22,870 bases of DNA from DASPKO01 sp035628055 (lineage in GTDB: Bacteria > Planctomycetota > Phycisphaerae > Phycisphaerales > UBA1924). The position numbers were made by a program, and so were the translations under genes. The notes beneath the pieces are model-generated. The model was not told the origin of the DNA and ran no database searches. It saw only the letters and a list, made by a program, of their open reading frames with translations. This document shows, one piece after another, positions 14,357-21,436 of this stretch; position 1 is the stretch's first letter; every line of letters starts with the position of its first letter. The stretch is taken from NCBI GenBank assembly GCA_035628055.1, contig DASPKO010000235.1, forward strand, positions 1 to 22,870. Direction: 5' to 3'.

Positions 14357-16266
14357 CCGAGATTCATCGTCATGAGGAACTCGGCGTTGCTCTTGGCCTT
14401 GCCCAGACGGCTCTTCATGAGCTCCATGGCCTCGACGACGTTCATGTCGCTGAGCACCTTGCGCAGGCGGTAGACCAGCTCGAGCTCCTTCTTGTCCAGG
14501 AGGAGCTCCTCGCGGCGCGTCCCGGAGGCGGCGACGTCGATCGCGGGCCAGATGCGCTTCTCGACCAAGCGGCGGTCGAGATGCAGCTCGCTGTTGCCCG
14601 TGCCCTTGAACTCCTCGAAGATCACCTCGTCGGCCTTGGACCCCGTGTCCACCAGGGCGGTGCCGATGATCGTGAGCGACCCGCCGTGCTCGATGGCCCG
14701 GGCGGCGCCGAAGAACTTCTTGGGCCGCTGGAGCGCGTTCGCGTCGATGCCGCCGGTCATGATCTTGCCGGAGTGAGGCATCTCGGCGTTGTAGGCCCGG
14801 GCCAGGCGGGTGATGGAGTCGAGCAGGATGACGACGTCGTCGCCGAACTCGACGGCGCGCCGCGCCTTCTCGATGACCATCTCGGCGACCTGCACGTGCC
14901 GGGAGGCCTGCTCGTCGAAGGTGCTCGCGACGACCTCGACCTCGGGGCAGGTGCGCCGGAAGTCGGTGACTTCCTCGGGGCGCTCGTCCACGAGCAGCAC
15001 CATGATCCGCACCTCGGGATAGTTCCGGGTGATCGCGCGCGTCATCTTCTGGAGCAGCACGGTCTTGCCCGTCCGGGGCGGGGCCACGATCAGGGCACGC
15101 TGGCCCTTGCCCAGCGGCGCCACCAGGTCCACGATCCGCATCTCGATCTCGTCGGGCGTGGTCTCGAGGATGAACCGCTCCTGCGGGTGCATCGGCGTCA
15201 GGTCCTCGAAGATCGAGAGCTGGTGGATCTTCGAGGGGGGCCGGCCGTTGACCTCGTCGACGCGCAGCAGCGCGAAGTAGCGCTCGCTCTCCTTGGGGGG
15301 GCGGATCAGGCCGCGCACCGCCATGCCCTTCTTCAGGCCGTAGCGCCGGACCTGCGTCGGCGAGACGTAGATGTCGTCGGGCCCGGCGAGGTAGCTCTGC
15401 TCCGGCGAGCGCAGGAACCCGAACCCGTCGGGCATGATCTCGAGCGTGCCGTCGCCGACCATCAGGCCCTGCTTGGCCGCGCGGGCCTTGAGGAGCTTGA
15501 AGATCAGGTCCTGCTTGGGGGTCTTGTGGTACTCCTCCAGGCCCTCCTTGGCCGCGACCTTGTGCAGCTCGTCGATCTCCATCTTCTGGAGCTGCGACAT
15601 GCTCAGCGAGTCCTTGGCGGGCGTGTCGGCGTGCGCCGCCAGCCGCTCCAGCTCGGCGGCCTCGCGCTCCAGCTCCTCATCGCTGGGCAGGCCCAGGTCG
15701 TTCCAGGCCTGCTGCTGCTGGGGGTAGAAACCCGGACCCCCGCCCGGACCGCCGCCCTTGCGGCGCTTGCGCTTGCGCCGGTGCCCGCCGCGCATGTCGT
15801 CGTATCCCCCGCCGGGCCCCCCGGGGCCGCCCGGGCCGCGCGGGCCGGGACCGCCCGGGCCCCCCTCGTGACGCGGGCGCGGCGGCGGTCCGCCCGGACC
15901 TTGACGCCACCCGTCCTGCTCGGCGCGGTTCGGGCGCTCCCCCTGCGGGGCCGAGGGGCCGGCGCCCGGCGCCCCATCGGGGCGGGGAGCGCGGCCGTCC
16001 TCGCGGGTCTGAGTCTCGGCGCGGGGCTGGTCGGCGCGTGGCGGCTCGGGCCGGGCGTCGGTGCGCGCCTCGGACCGGGGCTCGGCGCGGGGCTGGTCGG
16101 CGCGGGCGTCGGGCTTGGCCGCCGCGGCAGGCCGCTCGGTCCGCGCGGGGGTCTCGGCCCCGCCCCCGGCCTGGCCGTCGGACTTGGCATCGGACCGTTC
16201 GGCCTTGGCCCGCGGGGTTCGCCCGCGGCCTTCGGACTTCGAGGGCGACTTGGACTCGTCAGCCAC
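14353..16266 (-). CDS. rho: Transcription termination factor Rho with long disordered N-terminus
   Basis: The protein has 637 aa from a GTG preceded by AGGAG at 6 nt. The conserved Rho core is residues about 219-637, about 419 residues, the full E. coli length. It comprises the N-terminal helical domain (LSMSQLQKMEIDELHKVAAK onward), the cold-shock RNA-binding fold (DGFGFLRSP, 280-288), Walker A APPRTGKT (395-402), Walker B VVILLD with Asp483, the Q-loop region GKIMTGGIDANAL (500-512), and downstream RPKKFFGAAR. All catalytic parts look intact, so it should be an active hexameric RNA helicase/ATPase that ends transcription. Residues 1-218 are an added low-complexity region: Ala/Arg/Glu/Pro repeats (ADQPRAE twice), then Gly-Pro-rich and a basic KRKRRK patch (165-170), probably extra RNA binding or condensation. 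Three membrane or exported genes follow with overlapping starts. Confidence 0.97.
   Translation of the reverse strand: MADESKSPSKSEGRGRTPRAKAERSDAKSDGQAGGGAETPARTERPAAAAKPDARADQPRAEPRSEARTDARPEPPRADQPRAETQTREDGRAPRPDGAPGAGPSAPQGERPNRAEQDGWRQGPGGPPPRPRHEGGPGGPGPRGPGGPGGPGGGYDDMRGGHRRKRKRRKGGGPGGGPGFYPQQQQAWNDLGLPSDEELEREAAELERLAAHADTPAKDSLSMSQLQKMEIDELHKVAAKEGLEEYHKTPKQDLIFKLLKARAAKQGLMVGDGTLEIMPDGFGFLRSPEQSYLAGPDDIYVSPTQVRRYGLKKGMAVRGLIRPPKESERYFALLRVDEVNGRPPSKIHQLSIFEDLTPMHPQERFILETTPDEIEMRIVDLVAPLGKGQRALIVAPPRTGKTVLLQKMTRAITRNYPEVRIMVLLVDERPEEVTDFRRTCPEVEVVASTFDEQASRHVQVAEMVIEKARRAVEFGDDVVILLDSITRLARAYNAEMPHSGKIMTGGIDANALQRPKKFFGAARAIEHGGSLTIIGTALVDTGSKADEVIFEEFKGTGNSELHLDRRLVEKRIWPAIDVAASGTRREELLLDKKELELVYRLRKVLSDMNVVEAMELMKSRLGKAKSNAEFLMTMNLG
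16015..16104. repeat. 24-bp direct repeat inside the rho N-terminal region
   Basis: Positions 16015-16038 and 16081-16104 are identical over 24 bases, and both encode the ADQPRAE-type motif. They show how the disordered extension may expand or contract by recombination. Confidence 0.8.
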
Positions 16267-16272
16267 ACTGCG

Positions 16273-16277
16273 CTCCT
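16273..16277 (-). promoter_or_regulatory. rho ribosome binding site
   Basis: AGGAG on the minus strand lies 6 nt before the GTG at 16266. It fixes this non-ATG start. Confidence 0.8.
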
Positions 16278-16569
16278 AGAGAAGAGAGGATCTTGACCAG
16301 ACCGCCGGATCGGCGGGCACCAGGTGCGACTCTCCCACGTGCGACTCGATGGATGATGGGACGCGGGCGCTGGCGCGCTTGAAATGGGCGGCGACCCTCC
16401 CGGCACATCCGGGGGGCTGCCATCCGTGATCGCGGGACCGCGCGAGCGCGGGAGGCCTCTCTCGCCTCCCCGTCCGGGCCGATGGAAAAGTCCCGACCCC
16501 TCCCCACCAAGCCGTCGCGGGCGACCTCGCCGGCGGCCGCAACGCCGGATCGCGGAGCGGGCCGCCCGC

Positions 16570-16578
16570 AGTATATCA
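16570..16578 (-). promoter_or_regulatory. rho: Possible extended -10 promoter for rho
   Basis: TGATATACT on the minus strand fits TG-n-TATAAT with one mismatch in a very GC-rich context. No good -35 is visible. Transcription would start near 16563. Confidence 0.4.
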
Positions 16579-16612
16579 CCCGCCGCCCGCGGGGGGCGCG
16601 GCTCGGACGGGG

Positions 16613-17842
16613 TCAGCGTGACTCCCGGGGCGGCGGGGCCCCGACGGCCCCGGCGGGCACGGGCGCGACCAGCGCGAGCACCTCGGCCACCCGGCGCTCG
16701 AGGTCCTCGGGCCCGGCGTCGTTAACGATGACGTGGGTGGAGCGCCGGCGCTTCTCCGCGAGGGGGAGCTGGGCCGCCTCGCGGCGCGCCAGCTCGGCCT
16801 CGTCCCAACCCCGGGCCCGCACGCGCTCGAGGCGCACGGCCCGCGGGGCCTCGACGAAGACGACCGCGTCGCACTCGGCGTCCACGCCCGCCTCGAAGAG
16901 CAGCGGGGCGTCGATGACCAGGGCGCGGGCCCCATCGGCCCGGGCCCGATCGCGCACGCGGTTGCGCTCCGCGCGCACCAGGGGATGCACAAGGCCCTCA
17001 AGGCGGCGTCGCTGCGCCGGGTCGGTGAAGACGATCCGCGCGACCGCCGGGCGCTCCACCCGCCCCTCGGCGGCGAGAATCCCACTCCCCCACCACCGGA
17101 CCAGCTCGGCCCGCACCGCGGGCTCGTCGAGCAGCGCCTTGGCCTGGGCGTCCGAGTCCACGACCACGCACCCCTGGCGGGCCATTGCCCGCGCCACCGC
17201 GCTCTTGCCGGCGCCGATGCCCCCGGCCAGGCCGATGACGGGCAGGCGCCGGCCCGCGGGGGGCGCGGGCAACCCCGGGTCGCCGGTCGCCGCCGCGGGC
17301 GGGACCGGCGCCTTGTGCCGGACCTCGTCGAGCTTCTGCTGGGCCTGGCGCAGGCGCGCCCGGGGCCGCTCGATCATCGCCCAGACGACCTCGACCGAGT
17401 CGGTGCCGGCGCTGGCGAAGCCGAGCGTCCCCAGCCCCGCGAGCCGCTCGCGCAGCGAGCGGTAGAGGACGACGGTCTGGATGCGCTCCAGGGGCGCCTC
17501 GACCACCAGGCGGCGCAGCACGCCCGAGACCCACACGACGCGACGCTCGCTCAGGAGGTAATCGCGCGCCGCCCACTCCAGGGCCGACCAGCCGAGCACG
17601 AGCAGGGCGGCCCCGGCGCACGTCAGCAGGGCGTGCGGGCGCCAGCCGGCGAGCGGGGGCGGCCACGGGACGAGCGCCGCGGCGAGGCCCAGCAGGGCGA
17701 TCAAGATCAGCCACCCCAGCGGACGCAGCACGATGAACCAGGGGCTCGGCCGGAAGCGCCACTCCACGCGCTCGCCCGGCGGCGTCCAGGGCGAGCCCGC
17801 GTCGCGGGGCCGGGGCGTCGGCTCGGCGCCCGGGGGGGTCAC
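16613..17842 (-). CDS. coaE: Fusion: membrane bacterial-PH domain + dephospho-CoA kinase (CoaE)
   Basis: The protein has 409 aa in one uninterrupted frame. Residues about 35-60 and 70-90 are two transmembrane segments. Residues about 94-160 match the bacterial PH domain (bPH2/DUF304, YdbS-like), for example YLLSERRVVWVSGVLRR, APLERIQTVVLYRS and LGTLGFASAGTDSVEVV. A helix and a Pro/Ala linker (160-199) follow. Residues 200-405 are a complete dephospho-CoA kinase: P-loop GGIGAGKS (207-214), DSDAQAK (229-235), HPLVR (286-290) and DAPLLFEAG (311-319). CoaE phosphorylates dephospho-CoA in the last step of CoA synthesis and is normally a free cytosolic enzyme of about 200 aa. Here it would be tethered to the membrane. 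The GTG start overlaps the hpt stop (GTGA). A TTG at residue 191 could give a separate CoaE, so both products are possible. Confidence 0.88.
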   Translation of the reverse strand: MTPPGAEPTPRPRDAGSPWTPPGERVEWRFRPSPWFIVLRPLGWLILIALLGLAAALVPWPPPLAGWRPHALLTCAGAALLVLGWSALEWAARDYLLSERRVVWVSGVLRRLVVEAPLERIQTVVLYRSLRERLAGLGTLGFASAGTDSVEVVWAMIERPRARLRQAQQKLDEVRHKAPVPPAAATGDPGLPAPPAGRRLPVIGLAGGIGAGKSAVARAMARQGCVVVDSDAQAKALLDEPAVRAELVRWWGSGILAAEGRVERPAVARIVFTDPAQRRRLEGLVHPLVRAERNRVRDRARADGARALVIDAPLLFEAGVDAECDAVVFVEAPRAVRLERVRARGWDEAELARREAAQLPLAEKRRRSTHVIVNDAGPEDLERRVAEVLALVAPVPAGAVGAPPPRESR

Positions 17843-18417
17843 GCGCCGTCCTTGCCCTGCGGCCCGGGCGGGAACACGGGCACGGCGATGTCGGGCAGGT
17901 TGCGGAAGTAACCGTCGTAATCCAGCCCGTAGCCAACCACGAACTCGTCGCCGATGTCGAAGCCGACGTAGTCGGCCGCGACGTCGTCGTCCCGCCCCCC
18001 CGGCTTGTGCTTGCGGAGGAGCACCGCGATGCGCAGGCTCGCGGGGTGCTGGGCGAGCATCATCCGCCGCAGCAGGCCCAGGGTGCGCCCGGAATCCAGG
18101 ATGTCGTCGACGATGAGCACGTGCGCGCCGCCGAGGTCGGTCGGGAGGTCGCCGCGGATCTGCGCGCCCTGCGAGGCCGTGGCGGGACCCGGGTAGCTGG
18201 CGATGGTGACGGGGCGGACGGACATCTTCAGGGGGATGTGGCGGATCAGGTCGGCCAGGAAGATCATCGAGCCGGTGAGGATGGGCACGAGCACGAGGCG
18301 GGACCCGGGCCCGCCCAGCTCGCGCGTCAGCTCGCTGGTGACCTGCGCGCCCAGCTCGGCGATGCGCCGCGAGATGCGCTCGCGGCTGATGACGACACGG
18401 GTCGCGACCGGCTCCAT
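17839..18417 (-). CDS. hpt: Hypoxanthine(-guanine) phosphoribosyltransferase
   Basis: The protein has 192 aa. It is a purine-salvage enzyme transferring phosphoribose from PRPP to hypoxanthine or guanine. The PRPP-binding motif is VLIVDDILDSGRT (100-112). The N-terminal loop LTGSMIFLADL (47-57) and the family C-terminus YVGFDIGDEFVVGYGLDYDG (150-169) are intact, and the length is near the usual 175-190. The ATG at 18417 is chosen because the family alignment begins there (VVISRERISRRIAEL). A GTG at 18462 would overlap the xerD stop as GTGA and add 15 Arg/Ser-rich residues; given how often this cluster uses GTGA overlaps, that start is a real alternative. The gene lies between xerD and the PH-CoaE gene, with which it overlaps by 4 bp. 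Confidence 0.93.
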   Translation of the reverse strand: MEPVATRVVISRERISRRIAELGAQVTSELTRELGGPGSRLVLVPILTGSMIFLADLIRHIPLKMSVRPVTIASYPGPATASQGAQIRGDLPTDLGGAHVLIVDDILDSGRTLGLLRRMMLAQHPASLRIAVLLRKHKPGGRDDDVAADYVGFDIGDEFVVGYGLDYDGYFRNLPDIAVPVFPPGPQGKDGA

Positions 18418-18458
18418 GGTCGCCGAGGATACCCGGCCGGGGCGACGGGAGGCTCCCC

Positions 18459-19469
18459 TCACGCGCGCGGGTGGAAGGTGCGATGGACGTGCCGCAGCCG
18501 GGTCGGATCGACGTGGGTGTAGACCTGCGTGGTGCCGATGTCGGCATGCCCGAGCAGTTCCTGCACGACGCGCAGGTCGGCCCCGCCGGCGAGCAGGTGC
18601 GTGGCGAACGAGTGCCGGAGCATGTGCGGGTGGACGCGGCGCAGCCCGGCGGCGCGGGCGTGCTTCCGCACGAGCTGCCAGACCGCGACCCGCTCCAGCG
18701 GGCGCCCGCTGACCGAGAGGAGGAGCCGGCCCGCATCCACCCGCCGGCGGGCCAGGAGCGGGCGCAGCCGCGCCAGGTATTCGGTGACGGCCGCCAGGGC
18801 CGGGGCTCCCACGGGGACCAGCCGCTGCGTGTTCCCCTTGCCGGTCACCAGCACCGTTCCCAGGGCCGGGTGGAGGTCCGCGACCCCCAGCGTCGCCGCC
18901 TCGGAGGCGCGCAGCCCGCAGGCGTACATGAGCTCGAGGAGCGCGCGGTCGCGGAGATACAGCAGCCCACGCAGGCGGGCCGAGACGCCCCGCGCGCCGC
19001 CCGCGCGCCCCTCCGCCGCCGCGTCAGGCGACGGCTCGGCCGCGGGGGCGGGGGCCGCCAGCAGGGCCCTGACCTGTCGCGGCGAGAGCACGCCGGGCAG
19101 ATTCCGCCATCGGGTGGGACGCTCCAGGGCCTCGGCGGGGTCCTCGGCGAGGCGGCCCGTGGCGACCATCCACCGGCAGAAGACCCGGATCGTGGCCAGG
19201 TGCCGGATCACCGAGCTCGATTCCAGCCCGCGTTCCCGGTGGAGCATCGCCAGGTGGTCGGCCAGGTCGCGGGGCGTGATCTGGGCCGGATCGGTGCGGC
19301 CGCGGGCGGCGAGGTCGGCCAGGAGGTCCGCCAGGTCGCGGCGGTAGGCGTGGACGGTGTTGTCGGCCAGGCCGCACTCGATGCGAACGAACGCCAGGAA
19401 CGGCGCCGTGAGCCCGGCCAGGGCGGCGCTGGGTGCGGGAGCAGCAGCTCGCGGAGCGGCCCGGGGCAT
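18459..19469 (-). CDS. xerD: Site-specific tyrosine recombinase XerD-like
   Basis: The protein has 336 aa from the ATG at 19469. An upstream TTG/ATG extension would run through the flagellin terminator and is rejected. The N-terminal core-binding domain covers about 18-115 (LADNTVHAYRRDL, as in XerD). The catalytic domain shows Arg187 (GLRASE), Lys211 (TGKGNT), His282 and Arg285 (HPHMLRHSFATHLL), His308 (LGHAD) and the nucleophile Tyr317 (QVYTHV). The ending LRHVHRTFHPRA resembles XerD more than XerC. An Ala/Pro-rich insert (about 139-162) makes it longer than the usual 300 aa. It should resolve chromosome dimers at dif with a XerC partner, which is not in view. An imperfect inverted repeat lies just upstream. 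It is the first gene of the xerD-hpt-PH/coaE cluster. Confidence 0.93.
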   Translation of the reverse strand: MPRAAPRAAAPAPSAALAGLTAPFLAFVRIECGLADNTVHAYRRDLADLLADLAARGRTDPAQITPRDLADHLAMLHRERGLESSSVIRHLATIRVFCRWMVATGRLAEDPAEALERPTRWRNLPGVLSPRQVRALLAAPAPAAEPSPDAAAEGRAGGARGVSARLRGLLYLRDRALLELMYACGLRASEAATLGVADLHPALGTVLVTGKGNTQRLVPVGAPALAAVTEYLARLRPLLARRRVDAGRLLLSVSGRPLERVAVWQLVRKHARAAGLRRVHPHMLRHSFATHLLAGGADLRVVQELLGHADIGTTQVYTHVDPTRLRHVHRTFHPRA

Positions 19470-19477
19470 GCGCACTA

Positions 19478-19501
19478 GATCGGGCACCGGGTGGCCCGAT
19501 C
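19478..19501. repeat. 8-bp inverted repeat just upstream of xerD
   Basis: GATCGGGC and GCCCGATC flank an 8-nt centre, ending 8 nt before the xerD ATG and lying after the flagellin terminator. It is a possible operator or an mRNA hairpin that hides the xerD start. Confidence 0.5.
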
Positions 19502-19528
19502 GCCAGTGCGCGCGGGGCGGGCGAGAAC

Positions 19529-19559
19529 GAAAACCGCCCCGGGACGGCCCGGGGCGGTT
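19529..19559 (-). terminator. Rho-independent terminator of the inner flagellin gene
   Basis: On the minus strand a perfect 12-bp stem (AACCGCCCCGGG / CCCGGGGCGGTT, 19532-19559) with a 4-nt loop is followed by TTTTCGTT. It lies 36 bp after the flagellin stop and separates it from xerD. Confidence 0.85.
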
Positions 19560-19595
19560 GAGGTTCATGCCGGCTGGTTGGTCGGGGCGCCCGGC

Positions 19596-21092
19596 TTAGC
19601 CCAGGAGGCTCAGGGCCGACTGCGGCTGGGCGTTGGCCAGCGAGAGGATGTTGGTCGAGGCCTGGGAGAGGATCTGGGCCCGGGTCAGGGCCGCGGTCTC
19701 CTGGGCGAAGTCGGCGTCACGGATGACCGACTCGGCCGCCGCGGTGTTCTCGAGGGCGATGCCCAGCGAACGGATGGTCGACCCGACCGTGTTCTTCTGG
19801 AAGGCGCCGAGACGGCCGCGGAGGCTGGTGACCTGGCGGATGGCCTCGGAGACGACCTTCTGGGCGTCCTCGACGCTGCCCGAGACCACGTTGAGAGTCT
19901 TGCCCGACGCGAGGTCGGAGAGCACGCCCAGCTCCGAGGTGCCGAGCTTGCGCACCGAGACCTCGCCGATGCCCAGGGCGACCTTGGACCCGATGTTCAC
20001 GTTGCCGCCGAGCTGGAACTCGGCCCCGCCGCCGGTGATGGTGAAGGCGTCGACGGTGCCCAGCGTCTGGGCGGTGGTGGTGTCGAGGGTCATCTCGACG
20101 TTGAGGAAGTCGGTGTTGACTCGGAGGGTCTTGCCATTGGCGGTCGCGGCGACGCCGTTGACCGTGGCGACCAGGTCCTGACCGCTGTCGGTCTCGCTGG
20201 CGTCGGCGAAGGCGATGGTGGAGCCGGCGGCGACGCCCCAGTCGGCGGCGGCGAGGTGGCGGATGCCGACACCGGCGCCGGTGATCCCGCCGTCGTTGAT
20301 GACGTTGACCGAGACGAAGGCGGAGGAGCCGAACTCGACCGACTCGAGCCGGAAGCCGGCGCCCGACGCGACGGCCTGAACGCCCGTCACGTTGGTGAAG
20401 GTGTTGATGGTGTCGACCATGTCGGCAACGGCGGTGCCCTCGGTGAAGGAGAGCTGGCGCGTGCCCAGGGCGCCCGCGACCTCGATGACGAAGGCCGAGG
20501 TGGGCGCGCCCAGGTCGAGGGTGGCGCCGGTGGTCAGGTAGAGGCCGGCCTGCTGGGCGCTGGTGGTGACCAGGGCCTTGACGTCCATGCTCCCGCCGGT
20601 CTCGAGCTTGGCGCCCGCGATGCGGAAGTCGGTGACGCCCGAGTCCACGTCGCTGGTGGTGTAGGAGAAGTTGCCGTTGAGCAGCTTCATCCCCTGGAAG
20701 CTCGTGGAGCTGGCGATCCGGTCGATGGTCTGGAGGATCGAGTCGATCTGCTGCTGGTTGGCCTCTTTCTCCTCGCGGGAGATGCCCGACTTGTTGGCCG
20801 TCTGGGTGATCAGGCCCTGCAGCTCGGTCATCAGGCTCGAGATCTCCTGCAGGCCGCCCTCGGCGATGTTGACGACCTGGTCGGCGCGCTCGGCGTTGGA
20901 GATCGCCGCGTTGAGCGAGGCCTTCTCGCCGCGCAGGTTCTCGCTGGCGATCAGGCCCGCGGGGTCGTCCTTGCCCCGGCTGATGCGGAAGCCCGTGCTC
21001 AGCCGCTCCAGCGAGGTCGCCAGGGTGGCGTTGTTCTGCCCCAGCACGCGCTGGGCGATGAGAGACTGAACGTTCGTGTTGATCCGGCTCAT
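19596..21092 (-). CDS. fliC: Flagellin
   Basis: The protein has 498 aa. The ATG at 21092 has GGAGGA 4 nt upstream and starts the classic flagellin N-terminus MSRINTNVQSLIAQR. The D0/D1 N-terminal coiled region (about 1-145) contains LERLSTGFRISRGKDDPAGL and TSFQGMKLLNG. The central variable region (about 146-410) contains a hook IN-like segment (VNGVAATANGKTLRV) and the ITGGGAEFQLGG block also present in the neighbouring flagellin. The C-terminal D1/D0 region (about 412-498) contains SLRGRLGAFQKNT, IRDADFAQETAALTRAQIL and the ending ALSLLG. The protein is exported by the flagellar type III apparatus and polymerises into the filament. A terminator follows, and the gene has its own long leader, so it is probably a single-gene transcript. 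No chaperone (FliS) or FliW/CsrA gene is in view. Confidence 0.97.
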   Translation of the reverse strand: MSRINTNVQSLIAQRVLGQNNATLATSLERLSTGFRISRGKDDPAGLIASENLRGEKASLNAAISNAERADQVVNIAEGGLQEISSLMTELQGLITQTANKSGISREEKEANQQQIDSILQTIDRIASSTSFQGMKLLNGNFSYTTSDVDSGVTDFRIAGAKLETGGSMDVKALVTTSAQQAGLYLTTGATLDLGAPTSAFVIEVAGALGTRQLSFTEGTAVADMVDTINTFTNVTGVQAVASGAGFRLESVEFGSSAFVSVNVINDGGITGAGVGIRHLAAADWGVAAGSTIAFADASETDSGQDLVATVNGVAATANGKTLRVNTDFLNVEMTLDTTTAQTLGTVDAFTITGGGAEFQLGGNVNIGSKVALGIGEVSVRKLGTSELGVLSDLASGKTLNVVSGSVEDAQKVVSEAIRQVTSLRGRLGAFQKNTVGSTIRSLGIALENTAAAESVIRDADFAQETAALTRAQILSQASTNILSLANAQPQSALSLLG

Positions 21093-21352
21093 GAAGTCCT
21101 CCGTGCACTCGACCGGCGGCCCGGTTGGGGGCGCCTGCCCCCTGCCGCGGGGCTGACCGGGCCGCACCTCTCGGCCCTGACATGACGGGCGGCGGGACCG
21201 ACCCTCGGTCCGCATGAATCGCCCGGCCCGGCGTCCATACCGGGCAGGTGTCTGCCCCCGTCTGCCAAAGCCATGCGGCTGGGGGACGACTCGTGCATCG
21301 GAAGAAAAACCGGGGCGATTAACCCGCCCCCTGGCAACTTTCCTCAGTCCGT
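21093..21352 (-). promoter_or_regulatory. Flagellin leader with candidate sigma-28-like promoter and hairpins
   Basis: On the minus strand TAAT (21318-21321), 16 nt and CCGATG (21296-21301) resemble the flagellar sigma-28 pattern TAAA-N16-CCGATAA with mismatches. Transcription would start near 21288, giving a leader of about 195 nt. Inside it are hairpins GGGCAG-4 nt-CTGCCC (21242-21257) and GGACCGA-3 nt-TCGGTCC (21195-21211), and a direct repeat GTCTGCC (21250-21256 and 21260-21266). The promoter is tentative; the hairpins are directly visible. Confidence 0.4.
21097..21102 (-). promoter_or_regulatory. Flagellin ribosome binding site
   Basis: GGAGGA on the minus strand lies 4 nt before the ATG at 21092. 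It excludes the upstream in-frame start that would add 41 atypical residues. Confidence 0.8.
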
Positions 21353-21384
21353 AAAAAAACCACGCTCCGGCGGGGGGAGCGTGG
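21353..21384 (-). terminator. Rho-independent terminator of the outer flagellin gene
   Basis: On the minus strand CCACGCTCC-7 nt-GGAGCGTGG (21360-21384) is followed by seven T's. It lies about 50 bp after the flagellin stop at 21437. Confidence 0.9.
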
Positions 21385-21436
21385 CAGGGAGGAGCCGGTT
21401 ATCGCGGACGCCAGGCGGTCCCGGGCCCGCCCGGGG

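Larger units (their letters stand above)
16267..16612 (-). other. rho leader region of about 300 nt
   Basis: This is a gene-free gap between the PH-CoaE stop and rho. It holds the likely rho promoter near its upstream end. It also holds a 7-bp hairpin GGGAGGC-7 nt-GCCTCCC (16450-16470), a 9-bp direct repeat GTGCGACTC (16324-16332 and 16339-16347) and a 6-bp hairpin CCGCCG-GAT-CGGCGG (16302-16316) not far from the ribosome binding site. A long structured leader is compatible with self-regulation of rho by early termination, as known for E. coli rho. No small gene is evident. Confidence 0.5.

Noticed and set aside
10215..14375. 1386-aa open frame on the plus strand
   Set aside because: It is antisense to the flippase, TPR, small membrane and yhbH genes. 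Its Arg/Gly/Ala-rich composition is typical of a third-position GC shadow, and it shows no recognisable domain.
19470..19568. N-terminal extension of xerD up to 19568
   Set aside because: It would be encoded by the flagellin terminator hairpin and its flank; the XerD family alignment starts after the ATG at 19469.
21254..21267. Sigma-54-like promoter in the flagellin leader (minus strand TGGCAG ...)
   Set aside because: The GG-to-GC spacing is one base short, and the stretch is better explained by the hairpin and direct repeat.
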